From positions 1-64,000 of the forward strand of contig NW_027490184.1 in the NCBI RefSeq assembly GCF_050948175.1: DNA of 64,000 nucleotides, written 5' to 3'. Of this stretch, positions 26,901 through 40,039 are shown piece after piece. Below the pieces are notes generated by a model that did no database searches, had not been told where the DNA came from, and saw only the letters and a list, made by a program, of their open reading frames with translations. Every line of letters begins with the position of its first letter. The first letter of the stretch is position 1. This stretch comes from Xylocopa sonorina. Lineage: Eukaryota; Arthropoda; Insecta; Hymenoptera; Apidae. Position numbers and translations under genes: made by a program.

Positions 26901-28652
26901 AAGAGAATGTAAATGCGACACTTCCTTGCTAGGAAATAGCGTTTGCAGATGTCTACGTATCGAAGCCATAGATTTCTAATGCTTCTTAAAATGGGATACC
27001 GCATCTCAGTTCTCTGTTTCATGATAAGATATAATATTCATTGCGAAGTGTCATGTATACCTCGTATTCACTTTAAAAGAATGTAAATGCGTCACTTCCT
27101 TGCTAGGAAATAGCGTTTGCAATTGTCTACGTATCGTAGCAATAGAGTTCTAACGATTCTTAATTCGCTATATCGCATCTCATTTCTATGTTTCATGATA
27201 AGATATAATATTCATTGCGAAGTGTCATGAATACCTCGTATTCACTGTAAAAGATTGTAATGCGACACTTCCTTGCTAGGAAATAGCATTTGCAGATGTC
27301 TACGTATCGTAGCAATAGAGTTCCAATGCTTCTTAAAACGCGACACCGCATCTCATTTCTATGTTTCATGATAAGATATAATATTCATTGTAGCGTGTTA
27401 TGTATACCTCGTATTCACTTCAAAAGAATGTAAATGCGACACTTCCTTCCTAGGAAATAGCGTTTGCAGATGTCCAGGTATCGTAGCAATAGAGTATTAA
27501 TGCTTCCTTAATCGCGATATAGCAACTCACCTCTACGTTTCATGATTAGATATAATATTCATTGTGCAGTGCTATGTATATCTCGTCTACACTTCAAATG
27601 AATGTAAATGCGACACTTCCTTGCTAGGAAATAGCATTTGCAGATGTCTACGCATCGTAGCATTGGAATACTAATGCTTCTCAATACTTGATATCGCACC
27701 ACATTTCTATGTTTCATGATAAGATATAATCTTCATTGCCTAGTGTCATGTATACCTCGTATTCCTTTCAAAAAAATGTAAATGCGACACTTCCATGCTA
27801 GGAAGTAGCGTTTGCAGATGTCTATGTATCGAGCAATAGGGTTCTAATGCTTCTGAAATCGCAATATCGCATCTCATTTCTATGTTTCATGATAAGATAT
27901 AATATACATCGTCCAGTGTTATGTATACCTCGTATACACTTCAAATGAAAGTAAATGCGACACTTCCTTGCTAGGAAGTAGCGTTTGCAATTGTCTACGT
28001 AAGAAGCAATAGAGTTCTAGGGCTTCTCAAAACGCGATATCGCATCACATTTCTATGTTTCATGATAAGATATAATATTCATTGTGCAGTGTTAGGTATA
28101 CCACGCGTACACTTCAAATGAATGTAACTGCGACACTTCCTTGCTAGCATATAGCGATGGCAAATGCCTACGTATCGAAGCAATAGAGTTCTGATGCTTC
28201 TTAAAGCGCGATATCACATCACATTTCTATGTTTCATGATAAGGTATAGTATTCGTTGCGAAGTTTCATGTATTCCTCGTATTCACTTCGAATGAATGTA
28301 AATGCGACACTGCCTTGCTAGGAAATAGCGTTTGCAGATGTCTACGTATCGAAGCAATAAACTTCTAATGCATCTTAAATCGCGATATTGCATCTCATTT
28401 TTATGTTTCATGATAAGGTATAATATTCATTGTGCAATGTTATGTATACCTCGCATTCACTTCAAAATAATGTAAATGCGACACTTCCTTGCTAGGAAAT
28501 AGCGTTTGCAGATGTCTACGTATCGTAGCAATAGAGTTCTAATGCTTCTTAAAACGCCATATCACATGACATTTCTATGTTTCATGATAAGATATAATAT
28601 TCATTGCGAAATTTCATGTATTCCTCGTATTCACTTCAAATGAATGTAAATG
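23960..28652. repeat. 27-monomer tandem duplication, copy 1
   Basis: About 4.69 kb reappearing immediately downstream. The offset is 4693 bp at GGCTAGGAAATAGCGTTTCC (23971 and 28664) and 4692 bp at ATGTATGAAG (26531 and 31223). The single-base change comes from an A-run at about 24726 (CTTAAAAACG here, CTTAAAACG in copy 2). I saw no other difference in the parts compared. Edges are uncertain by some tens of bases because both ends lie in ordinary monomer sequence. Confidence 0.93.
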
Positions 28653-31600
28653 CGACACTTCATGGCTAGGAAATAGCGTTTCCAGAAGTCTACGTATCGC
28701 AGCAATAGAGTTCTAATACTTCTTCAAACGCGATAACGAATCTCATTTCTACATTTCATGGTAAGATATAATATTCATTGCGAAGTTTTACGTATACCTC
28801 GTCTACGCTTCAGAAGAATGTAAATGCCACACTTCCTTGCAAGGAAATAGCGTTTGCAGATGTCGACGTATCGAAGGAATAGTGTTCTATGCTTCTTAAA
28901 CCAAATATCGCATCTCATTTCTAGGTTTCATGATAAAATATAATATTCATTGCAAAGTGTCATGTATACCTCGTATTCACTACAAAAGAAGATGAATGCG
29001 GCACTTAATTGCTAGGAAGTAGCGTTTGCAGATGTCTGCGTTTCGATGCAATAGTGTTCTAATGCTTCTTAAATCAAGATATAGCTTCTCATTTCTATGT
29101 TTCATGTGAAGATATAATACTCATTGCGCAGTGTTATGTGGACCTCGTATTCAATTCAAGCGAATGTAAATGCGACACTTCCTTGCTAGGAAATAGCGTT
29201 TGCAGATGTCTACGTATCGAAGCAGTAGGGTCCTAATGCTTCTTAAGTCGTCATATCGCATGTCATTTCTATGTTTCATGATAAGAGATAATATTCATTG
29301 TGGAGTGTCATGTATGCCATGTATTCACTTCAGAAAAATGTAAATGCGACACTTCCTTGATAGGAAGTATCGTTTGCAGATATCTACGTATCGAAGCACT
29401 AGAGTTCTAATGCTTCTTAAAACGTGATATCGCATCACATTTCTATGTTTGATGATGAGATATAATAATCATTGCGAAGTGTCATGTATACATCGCATAC
29501 ACTTCAAATGAATGTAAATGCGAATCTACCTTGCTAGGAGATAGCGTTTGCAGATGTCTACGTATCGTAGCATTAGAGTTCTAATGCTTCTGAAAACGGG
29601 ATATCGCATCTCACTTCTATGTGTCATGATAGTATCTAATATTCATTGCGAAGTGTCATGTATACCTCGCATGCACTTCAAATGAATGTAAATGCGACAC
29701 TACCTTGTTACGAAATAGCTTCTGCAGATGTCTACGTATCGTAGCAATAGAGTTTTAATGCTTCTTAAAACGCGATATCGCATTTCATTTCTATGTTTCA
29801 TTATAAGATATAATATTCATTGCGAAGTGTCATGTATGCCTCGCATACACTTCAAATGAATGCAAATGCGACACTTCCTTGCTAGGAAGTAGCGTCTGCA
29901 GGTGTCTACGTATCGAAGCAATAGAGTTTTAATGCTTCTTAAAACGCGATATCGCATTTCATTTCTATGTTTCATTATAAGATATAATATTCATTGCGAA
30001 GTGTCTTGTATACCTCGCATTCGCTTCGAATGAATGTAAATGCGACACTTTCTTGCTAGGAAATAGCGTTGGCAGATGTCTACGTATCGAAGCAATAGAG
30101 TTCTAATGCTTCTTAATACTAGATATCGCATCTCATTTCAACGTTTCATGATAAGATATAATATTCATTGCGAAGTGTTACGCATTCCTCGCATACGCTT
30201 CTAATGAATGTAAATGCGACACTATCTTGCTAGGAAATAGCGTTGGCAGATGTCTACGTATCGGTGCAATAGAGTTCTAATGTTCCCAAATCGCGATATC
30301 GCATCTCATTTCTATGTTACATGATAAGATATAATATTCATTGCGAAGTGTCTCGTATACCTCGCATACACTTGAAATGAATGTAAATGCGACACATCCT
30401 TGCTTGGCAATAGCGTCTGCAGATATCTGCGTATCGTAGCAATAGAGTTCTAATGTTTCTTAAAACGCGATATCGCATCTCATTTCTATGATTCATGATA
30501 AGATATAGTAGTCATTGCGAAGTGTATTGTATACCTCGTATTCACTTCAAAACAATGTAAATGCGACACTTCCATGCTAGGAAGTAGCGTTTGCAGATGT
30601 CTACGTATCAATGCAATTGAGTTCTAATGCTTCTTAAATTACGATATCGCATCCCATTTCTATGTTTCACGATAAGATATAATACTTATTGTGCAGTGTT
30701 ATGTATACCTCGTATTCACTTCAAATGTAGGAAAATGGGACACTTCTTTGCTAGGAAATAGCGTTTGCAGATATCTACGTATCGAAGCAATAGAGTTCTA
30801 ATGCTTCATGAAACTCGATATCGCATCTCATTTCTATGTTTCATGATAAGATATAATACTCATTGCGAAGAGATATGCATACCTCGTATACACTTCAAAT
30901 GAATGTAAGTGCGATACTTCCTTGCTAGGAAGTAGCGTTTGCAATTGTCTACGTATCGAAGCAATAGAGTTCTAATGCTTCTTAAAACGCGATATCGCAT
31001 CTCATTTCTATGTTTCGTGATAAGATATAATATACATTGTGCAGTCTCATGTATACCTCGTATTCACCTCAAAAGAATGTAAATGCGACACCTCCTTGCT
31101 TTGAAATTGCGTTTGCAGATGTCTAGGTATCGCACCAATAAAGTTCCAATGCTTTTTAAATTGCGATAACGCATCCCATTTCTATGTTTGATGATAAGAT
31201 ATAATATTCATTGTGGAGTGTTATGTATGAAGCGTATTTACTTCAAAAGAATGTAAATGTGGCACTTCCTTGCTAGGAAATAGCGTTTGCAGATGACTAC
31301 GTATCGTAGCAGTAGAATTCTAATGCTACTTAAATCGCGATATCGCATCTCATTTCTGTGTTTCATGATAAGATATAATACTCATTGCGAAGTGCCATGT
31401 GTACCTAGTCTTCACTTCAAGAGAATGTAAATGCGACACTTCCTTGCTAGGAAATAGCGTTTGCAGATGTCTACGTATCGAAGCAATAGATTTCTAATGC
31501 TTCCAAAATCGCGATATCACATCTCATTTCTATGTTTCATGATAAGATATAATATTCATTGTGCAGTGTTATGTATACCTCGTATTCACTTCAAGAGAAT

Positions 31601-33344
31601 GTAAATGCGACACTTCCTTGCTAGGAAATAGCGTTTGCAGATGTCTACGTATCGAAGCCATAGATTTCTAATGCTTCTTAAAATGGGATACCGCATCTCA
31701 GTTCTCTGTTTCATGATAAGATATAATATTCATTGCGAAGTGTCATGTATACCTCGTATTCACTTTAAAAGAATGTAAATGCGTCACTTCCTTGCTAGGA
31801 AATAGCGTTTGCAATTGTCTACGTATCGTAGCAATAGAGTTCTAACGATTCTTAATTCGCTATATCGCATCTCATTTCTATGTTTCATGATAAGATATAA
31901 TATTCATTGCGAAGTGTCATGAATACCTCGTATTCACTGTAAAAGATTGTAATGCGACACTTCCTTGCTAGGAAATAGCATTTGCAGATGTCTACGTATC
32001 GTAGCAATAGAGTTCCAATGCTTCTTAAAACGCGACACCGCATCTCATTTCTATGTTTCATGATAAGATATAATATTCATTGTAGCGTGTTATGTATACC
32101 TCGTATTCACTTCAAAAGAATGTAAATGCGACACTTCCTTCCTAGGAAATAGCGTTTGCAGATGTCCAGGTATCGTAGCAATAGAGTATTAATGCTTCCT
32201 TAATCGCGATATAGCAACTCACCTCTACGTTTCATGATTAGATATAATATTCATTGTGCAGTGCTATGTATATCTCGTCTACACTTCAAATGAATGTAAA
32301 TGCGACACTTCCTTGCTAGGAAATAGCATTTGCAGATGTCTACGCATCGTAGCATTGGAATACTAATGCTTCTCAATACTTGATATCGCACCACATTTCT
32401 ATGTTTCATGATAAGATATAATCTTCATTGCCTAGTGTCATGTATACCTCGTATTCCTTTCAAAAAAATGTAAATGCGACACTTCCATGCTAGGAAGTAG
32501 CGTTTGCAGATGTCTATGTATCGAGCAATAGGGTTCTAATGCTTCTGAAATCGCAATATCGCATCTCATTTCTATGTTTCATGATAAGATATAATATACA
32601 TCGTCCAGTGTTATGTATACCTCGTATACACTTCAAATGAAAGTAAATGCGACACTTCCTTGCTAGGAAGTAGCGTTTGCAATTGTCTACGTAAGAAGCA
32701 ATAGAGTTCTAGGGCTTCTCAAAACGCGATATCGCATCACATTTCTATGTTTCATGATAAGATATAATATTCATTGTGCAGTGTTAGGTATACCACGCGT
32801 ACACTTCAAATGAATGTAACTGCGACACTTCCTTGCTAGCATATAGCGATGGCAAATGCCTACGTATCGAAGCAATAGAGTTCTGATGCTTCTTAAAGCG
32901 CGATATCACATCACATTTCTATGTTTCATGATAAGGTATAGTATTCGTTGCGAAGTTTCATGTATTCCTCGTATTCACTTCGAATGAATGTAAATGCGAC
33001 ACTGCCTTGCTAGGAAATAGCGTTTGCAGATGTCTACGTATCGAAGCAATAAACTTCTAATGCATCTTAAATCGCGATATTGCATCTCATTTTTATGTTT
33101 CATGATAAGGTATAATATTCATTGTGCAATGTTATGTATACCTCGCATTCACTTCAAAATAATGTAAATGCGACACTTCCTTGCTAGGAAATAGCGTTTG
33201 CAGATGTCTACGTATCGTAGCAATAGAGTTCTAATGCTTCTTAAAACGCCATATCACATGACATTTCTATGTTTCATGATAAGATATAATATTCATTGCG
33301 AAATTTCATGTATTCCTCGTATTCACTTCAAATGAATGTAAATG
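28653..33344. repeat. 27-monomer tandem duplication, copy 2
   Basis: Second copy of 23960-28652, directly abutting it. Identity ends near 33344, where the sequence continues with GCGGCACTTCCTTCC instead of the GCGACACTTCATGGC that begins copy 2. The period is 27 monomers less about six scattered missing bases, for example in CGTATCGAGCAATAG and TACGTAAGAAGC. Confidence 0.93.
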
Positions 33345-35299
33345 CGGCACTTCCTTCCTAGGAAATTACGTTTCCAGATGTATACGTATCGAAGCTATAG
33401 AGTTCTAATACTTCTAGAAACGCGAAATCGCATCTCATTTCTATGTTTCGTGATAAGATATAATATTCATTGTGGGGTGTTATGTATACCTCGTATTCTC
33501 TTAAATAGAATTTAAATGCGGCACTTCCTCGCTGGGAAGTAGTGTTTGCAGATGTCTACGTATTGAAGCAATAGAGTTCTAATGCTTCTTAAAGTGAGAT
33601 ATCGCATCACATTTCTATGTTTCATGATAAGATATAATATTCATTGCGAAGTGTCATGTATACATCGTATTCACTTCAAAAGAATTTAAATGCGACACTT
33701 CCATGCTAGGAAGTAGCTTTTTCCGAATGTCTACGTATCGAAGCAATAGAGCTCTAATGCACCTTAAACGGGGATATCGCATCTCATTTCTATGTTACAT
33801 GATAAGATATAATATACATTGCGAAGTGTCACGTATACCTCGTATTCACTTCAAAAGAATGTAAATGCGACACTTCCCTGCTTTTAAATGGCGTTTGCAG
33901 ATGTATACGTATCGAAGCAATAGAGTTGTAATGCTTCTTAAAACGGGATACCGCATCTCATTTCCATGTTTCATGATAAGATATAATATTCATTGCGAAG
34001 TGTCACTTGTATCACGCATACACTAAAAAAGAAAGTAAATGAGACATTTCCTTGCTAGGAAATAGCGCTCGCAGATGTCTACGTATCGAAGCACCAGAAT
34101 TCTAATTCTCCCTAAAACGCGATATCGCATCGCATTTCTACGTTTCACGATAAGATATAATACTCATTGCGAATTGTCATGTACACCTCGTATTCACTTC
34201 AAAAGAATGTAATGCGACACTTCCTTGCTAGGAAATAGCATTTGCAGATGTCTACGTATCGTAGCAATAGAGTTCTAATGCTTTTTAAATCACGATACCG
34301 CATCTCTTTTCTATGTTTCCTGAAAAGATATAATATTCATTGTGGAGTGTTGTGTATACCTCATTTTCACTTCAAAAGAATGTAAATGCGACACTTCCTT
34401 GCTAGGAATTAGCGTTTGCAGATGTGTACGTATCGTAGCATTAGAGTTCTAAAACATCTCAAAACGCGATATCGCATCTCATTTCTATGTTTCATGGTAA
34501 GATAAAATAATCATTGCGAAGTGGTACTTATACCTCGCATACACTTCAAATAAATGTAAATGCGACACTTCATTGCTAGAAAATAGCGTTTGCAGATGTC
34601 TACGTATCGCAGAAGTAGTGTTCGAATGCTTCTTAAAACGCGCTATAGCATCTCATTTCTATGTTTCCTGAAAATATATAATATTCATTGTGGAGTGTTA
34701 TGTATACCTCGTTTTCACTTCAATAGAATGTAAGTGCGACACTTCCTTGCTAGGAAATAGCGTTTGCAGATGTCTACGTATCGTAGCATTAGAGTTCTAA
34801 AACATCTCAAAACGCGATATCGCATCTCATTTCTATGTTTCATGATAAGATATAATATATATTGCGAAGTGTCACGTATACATCGCACACACTTCAAGTG
34901 AATGTAATTGCGAAACTTCCTTGCTAGGAAATAGCGTTTGCAGATGTCTACGTATCGTAGCAATAGAGTTCTAATGCTCCTCAAAACGCGATATCGCATC
35001 TCATTTCTATGTTTCACGGTAAGATATAATATTCATTGTGCAATGTTATGTATACCTCGCATTCACTTCAAAAGTATATAAAAGCGACACTTCCTTGCTA
35101 GGAAATAGCGTTTGCAGATGTCTCCGTATCGAAGCAATAGAGTTCTATTGCTTCTTAAATCGCTATATCGCTTTTCATTTCTATGTTTCCTAATAAGGTA
35201 TAATATTCATTGCGAAGTGTTATGTATTCCTCGCATACACTTCAGATGAATGTAAATGCGACACGTCCTTGCTATGAAATAGCGTTTGTAGATGTCTAC

Positions 35300-36176
35300 G
35301 TATCGTAGCAATAGAGTTCTAAAGCTTCTTAAAACGCGATATCACATCACATTTCTATGTTTCATGATAAGATATAATATTCATTGCGAAGTTTTCACGT
35401 ATTCCTCGTATTCACTTCAAATGAATGTAAATGCGGCACTTCCTTCCTAGGAAATAGCGTTTGCAGATGTCTACGTATCGTAGCAAGCGTGTTATAATTT
35501 TACTTAAAACGAGATATCGCATCTCATTTCTATGCTTCATGATAAGATATAATATTCATTGCGAAGTTTCATGTATTCCTCGTATTCATTTCAAATGAAT
35601 GTAATTGAGACACTTCCTTGCTAGGAAATAGCGTTAGCAGATGTCAACGTATCGAAGCAATAGATTTCTAATGCTTTTTGAAACGGGATATCGCTTCTCA
35701 TTTCTATGATTCATGACAACATATAATATTCATGTGCAATGTTATGTATACCTCGCATTCACTTCAAAAGAATATAAATGCGACACTTCCTTGCTAGGAA
35801 ATAGCGATTGCAGATGTCTACGTATCGAAGCAATAGAGTACTAATGCTTCTTGAAACGGGATATCGCATCTTATTTCTATGTTTCATGATATGATGTAAT
35901 ATTAATTGCGAAGTGTCATGTATACCTTGTACTCACTTCAGAAGAATGTAAATGCGACACTTCCGTGCTAGCAAATAACGTTTGCAGATGTCTACGTATC
36001 GTAGCAATAGATTTCTAAAGCTTCTTAAAACGCGATATCACATCACATTTCTATGTTTCATGATAAGATATAATATTCATTGCGAAGTTTTCACGTATTC
36101 CTCGTATTCACTTCAAATGAATGTAAATGCGGCACTTCCTTCCTAGGAAATAGCGTTTGCAGATGTCTACGTTTCG
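35300..36176. repeat. Monomer repeated at four-monomer spacing
   Basis: The rare GTTTTCACGT at 35391 recurs at 36087, an offset of 696 bp (4 x 174), together with the preceding AAAGCTTCTTAAAACGCG and CACATCACATTTC variants and the following GCGGCACTTCCTTCC. Similarity covers about one monomer at each end. Confidence 0.7.
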
Positions 36177-36589
36177 AAGCAATAGAGTTCTAATGCTTCT
36201 TGAAATGGGATATCGCATTTCACTTCTATGCTTCATGATAAGATATAATGTTAATTGCGAAGTGTCATGTATATCTCGCATACACTTCAAATGAATGTAA
36301 ATGCGACACTTCCTTGCTAGGAAATAGCGTTGGCAGATGTCTACGTATCGAAGCAATAGAGATCTACTGCTTCTTAAATCGCCATATCGCATCTCATTTC
36401 TATGTTTCATGACAAGATATAATATTCATGGTGGAGTGTTATTATAACCTCGTATTCACTTCAAAAGAATGTAAATTCGATACTCCCTTGCTAGGAAAGA
36501 GTGTTTCCAGATGTCTACGTATCGTAGCATAAGAGCTCTAATGCTTCCTATAACGCGACATCGCACCTCATTTCTATGTCTCATGATAA

Positions 36590-38870
36590 GATATAATATT
36601 CATTGTGGAGTGTTATGTATGAAGCGTATTTACTTCAAAAGAATGTAAATGTGGCACTTCCTTGCTAGGAAATAGCGTTTGCAGATGACTACGTATCGTA
36701 GCAGTAGAATTCTAATGCAACTTAAATCGCGATATCGCATCTCATTTCTGTGTTTCATGATAAGATTTAATACTCATTGCGAAGTGCCATGTGTACCTAG
36801 TCTTCACTTCAAGCGAATGTAAATGCGACACATTCTTGCTAGGAAATAACGTTTTCTGATGTCTACGTAACGTAGCAGTAGATTTCTAATGCTTCTTGAA
36901 ACGCGATATCGCATCCCATTTCTATGTTTCATGCTAAGATATAATACTCATTGCGAATTGCTAAGTGTACCTCGTATACACTTCAAATGAATGTAAATGC
37001 GACATTTCCTTGCTAGGAAATAGCGTTTCCATATGTCTACGCATCGTAGCAATAGAGTTCTAGTGCATCTTAAAACGCGATATCGCATCTCATTTCTATT
37101 TCTAATGATAAGATACAATATTCATTGGGAAGTGTTATGTGTTCTTCGTCTACACTTCAAATAAATGTAAATGCGACACTTCCTTTCTAGGAAATTACGT
37201 TCCCAGATATCTCTACATCGGAGCTATAGAGTTCCAATGCTCCTTAAAACGCGAAATCAATCCTCATTTCTTGGTTTCATGATAAGGTATAATATTCATT
37301 GTGGAGTGTTAAGTATACCTCGTATTCACTTCAGAAGAATGTAAATGCGACATTTCCTTGCTAGCAAATAGCGTTTGCAGGTGTCTACGTATCGAAGCAA
37401 TAGATTTCTAATGCTTCCAAAATCGCGATATCACATCTCATTTCTATGTTTCATGATAAGATATAATATTCATTGTGCAGTGTTATGTATACCTCGTATT
37501 CACTTCAAGAGAATGTAAATGCGACACTTCCTTGCTAGGAAATAACGTTTGCAGATGTCTACGTATCGAAGCCATAGATTTCTAATGCTTCTTAAAATGG
37601 GATACCGCATCTCAGTTCTCTGTTTCATGATGAGATATAATATTCATTGCGAAGTGTCATGTATACCTCGTATTCACTTCAAGAGAATGTAAATGCGACT
37701 CTTCCTTGCTAGGGAATAGCGTTTGCAGATGTCTACGTATCGTAGCTTTTGATTTCTAATGCTTGTTAATACGCGATATCGCATCTCACTTCTATGTTTC
37801 ATGACAAGATATAATATTCACTGCGAAGTGTCATGTATACCTCGTATTCACATCAAAAGAATGTAAATGCGACTCTTCCTTGCTGGGAAATAGCGTTTCC
37901 AGATATCTACGTAACGAAGCAATAGAGTACTAATGCTCCCTAAAAGGCGATACCGCATCTCATTTGAATGTTACAAGATAAGATATAATATTGATTGGGA
38001 AGAGCTATGTACCCCTCGTATTCACTTCAAAAGAATGTAAATGCGACACTTCCTTGCTAGGAAATAGCGTTTGCAGATGTCCAGGTATCGTAGCAATAGA
38101 GTATTAATGCTTCTTAAATCGCGATATAGCAACTCACCTCTACGTTTCATGATTAGATATAATATTCATTGTGCAGTGCTATGTATATCTCGTCTACACT
38201 TCAAATGAATGTAAATGCGACACTTCCTTGCTAGGAAATAGCATTTGCAGATGTCTACGCATCGTAGCATTGGAATACTGATGCTTCTCAATACTTGATA
38301 TCGCACCACATTTCTATGTTTCATGATAAGATATAATCTTCATTGCCTAGTGTCATGTATACCTCGTATTCCTTTCAAAAAAATGTAAATGCGACACTTC
38401 CATGCTAGGAAGTAGCGTTTGCAGATGTCTATGTATCGAGCAATAGGGTTCTAATGCTTCTGAAATCGCAATATCGCATCTCATTTCTATGTTTCATGAT
38501 AAGATATAATATACATCGTCCAGTGTTATGTATACCTCGTATACACTTCAAATGAAAGTAAATGCGACACTTCCTTGCTAGGAAGTAGCGTTTGCAATTG
38601 TCTACGTAAGAAGCAATAGAGTTCTAGGGCTTCTCAAAACGCGATATCGCATCACATTTCTATGTTTCATGATAAGATATAATATTCATTGTGCAGTGTT
38701 AGGTATACCACGCGTACACTTCAAATGAATGTAACTGCGACACTTCCTTGCTAGCATATAGCGATGGCAAATGCCTACGTATCGAAGCAATAGAGTTCTG
38801 ATGCTTCTTAAAGCGCGATATCACATCACATTTCTATGTTTCATGATAAGGTATAATATTCATTGTGCAA
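36590..38870. repeat. Third, rearranged copy of part of the 27-monomer unit
   Basis: Blocks here match the first 27-monomer copy in the same order but with changed spacing. The offset is 10084 bp at ATGTATGAAG (36615 versus 26531), 10606-10607 bp at CCAAAATCGC (37417) and CATTGGAATA (38268), and 10433 bp near TGATAAGGTA (38844). The steps of about 522 and 174 bp are gains or losses of three and one monomers. It overlaps the first copy of the 2.26-kb duplication. Confidence 0.8.
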
Positions 38871-40039
38871 TGTTATGTATACCTCGCATTCACTTCAAAA
38901 TAATGTAAATGCGACACTTCCTTGCTAGGAAATAGCGTTTGTAGTTATCTACGTATCGTCGCAATAGATTTCAAATGCTTCTTAAAACGCCATAGCGCAT
39001 CTCATTTCTATGTTTCATGATAAGATATAATATCATTTGCGAAGTGTCATGTATACCTCGTATTAACTTCAAGAGAATGTAAATGCGACACTTCCTTGCT
39101 AGGAAATAGCGTTTGCAGATGTCTACGTACCGAAGCAATAGAGTTCTAATGCATCTTAAATCGCGATATCGCATCTCATTTCTATGTTTCATGAACGGAT
39201 ATAGTATTCATTGCGAAGTGTCATGTATACCTCGCATACACTACAAATGAAGGTAAATGCGACACCTCCTTGCTAGGAAATAGCGTTTGCAGATGTCTAC
39301 GTATCGAAGCAATAGTATTCCAATGCTTCTTAAAAAGCGATATCGATTCCCATTTCTATGTTTCATGATAAGATATAATATTCATTGCGAAGTGTCATGT
39401 ATATCACGCATACACTTCAAATGAATGTAAATGCGACACTTCCTTGCTAGAAAATACCGATGGCAGATTTCTACGTATCGAAGCAATAGAGTTCTAATGC
39501 TTCCTAAAACGAGATATCGCATCCCATTTCCATGTGCCATGATAAGTTATATTATTCATTGCGACGTGTCATGTATACCACGTATTCACTTCAAAAGAAT
39601 GTAAATCCAACACTTCCTTGCTATTAAATAGTGTTTGCAGATATCTACGTATCGAAGCAGTAGTATTCTAATGCTTCTTAAAACGCGATATCGATTCTCA
39701 TTTCTATGTTTCATGATAAGATATAATATCTATTGCGTAGTGTCATGTATACCTCGTATTCACTTCAAACGAATGTAAATGCGAAACTTCCTTGCTAGGA
39801 AATAGCGTTTGCAGATATCTACGTATCGAAGCAATAGAGTTCTAATGCTTCCTAAAACGAGATGTCGCATCTCATTTCTATGTCTCATGATGAGATATAA
39901 TATTCATTGCGAATTGTCATGAGTACCTCGGATACACATCAAATGAATGTAAATGCGACACTTCCGTACTAGGGAGATGCGTTTGCAGATATCTACGTAT
40001 CGAAGCAATAGAGTTCTAATGTTTCTTAAAACGCGATAT
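37780..40039. repeat. 13-monomer tandem duplication, copy 1
   Basis: The period is 2260 bp, constant at three markers: GACTCTTCCT (37871 and 40131), CATTTGAATG (37961 and 40221) and GATAAGTTAT (39541 and 41801). It is near-identical to the next block, with a few substitutions (for example CATGTGCCAT here versus CATATGCCAT). Much of it descends from the 27-monomer unit. Confidence 0.92.
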
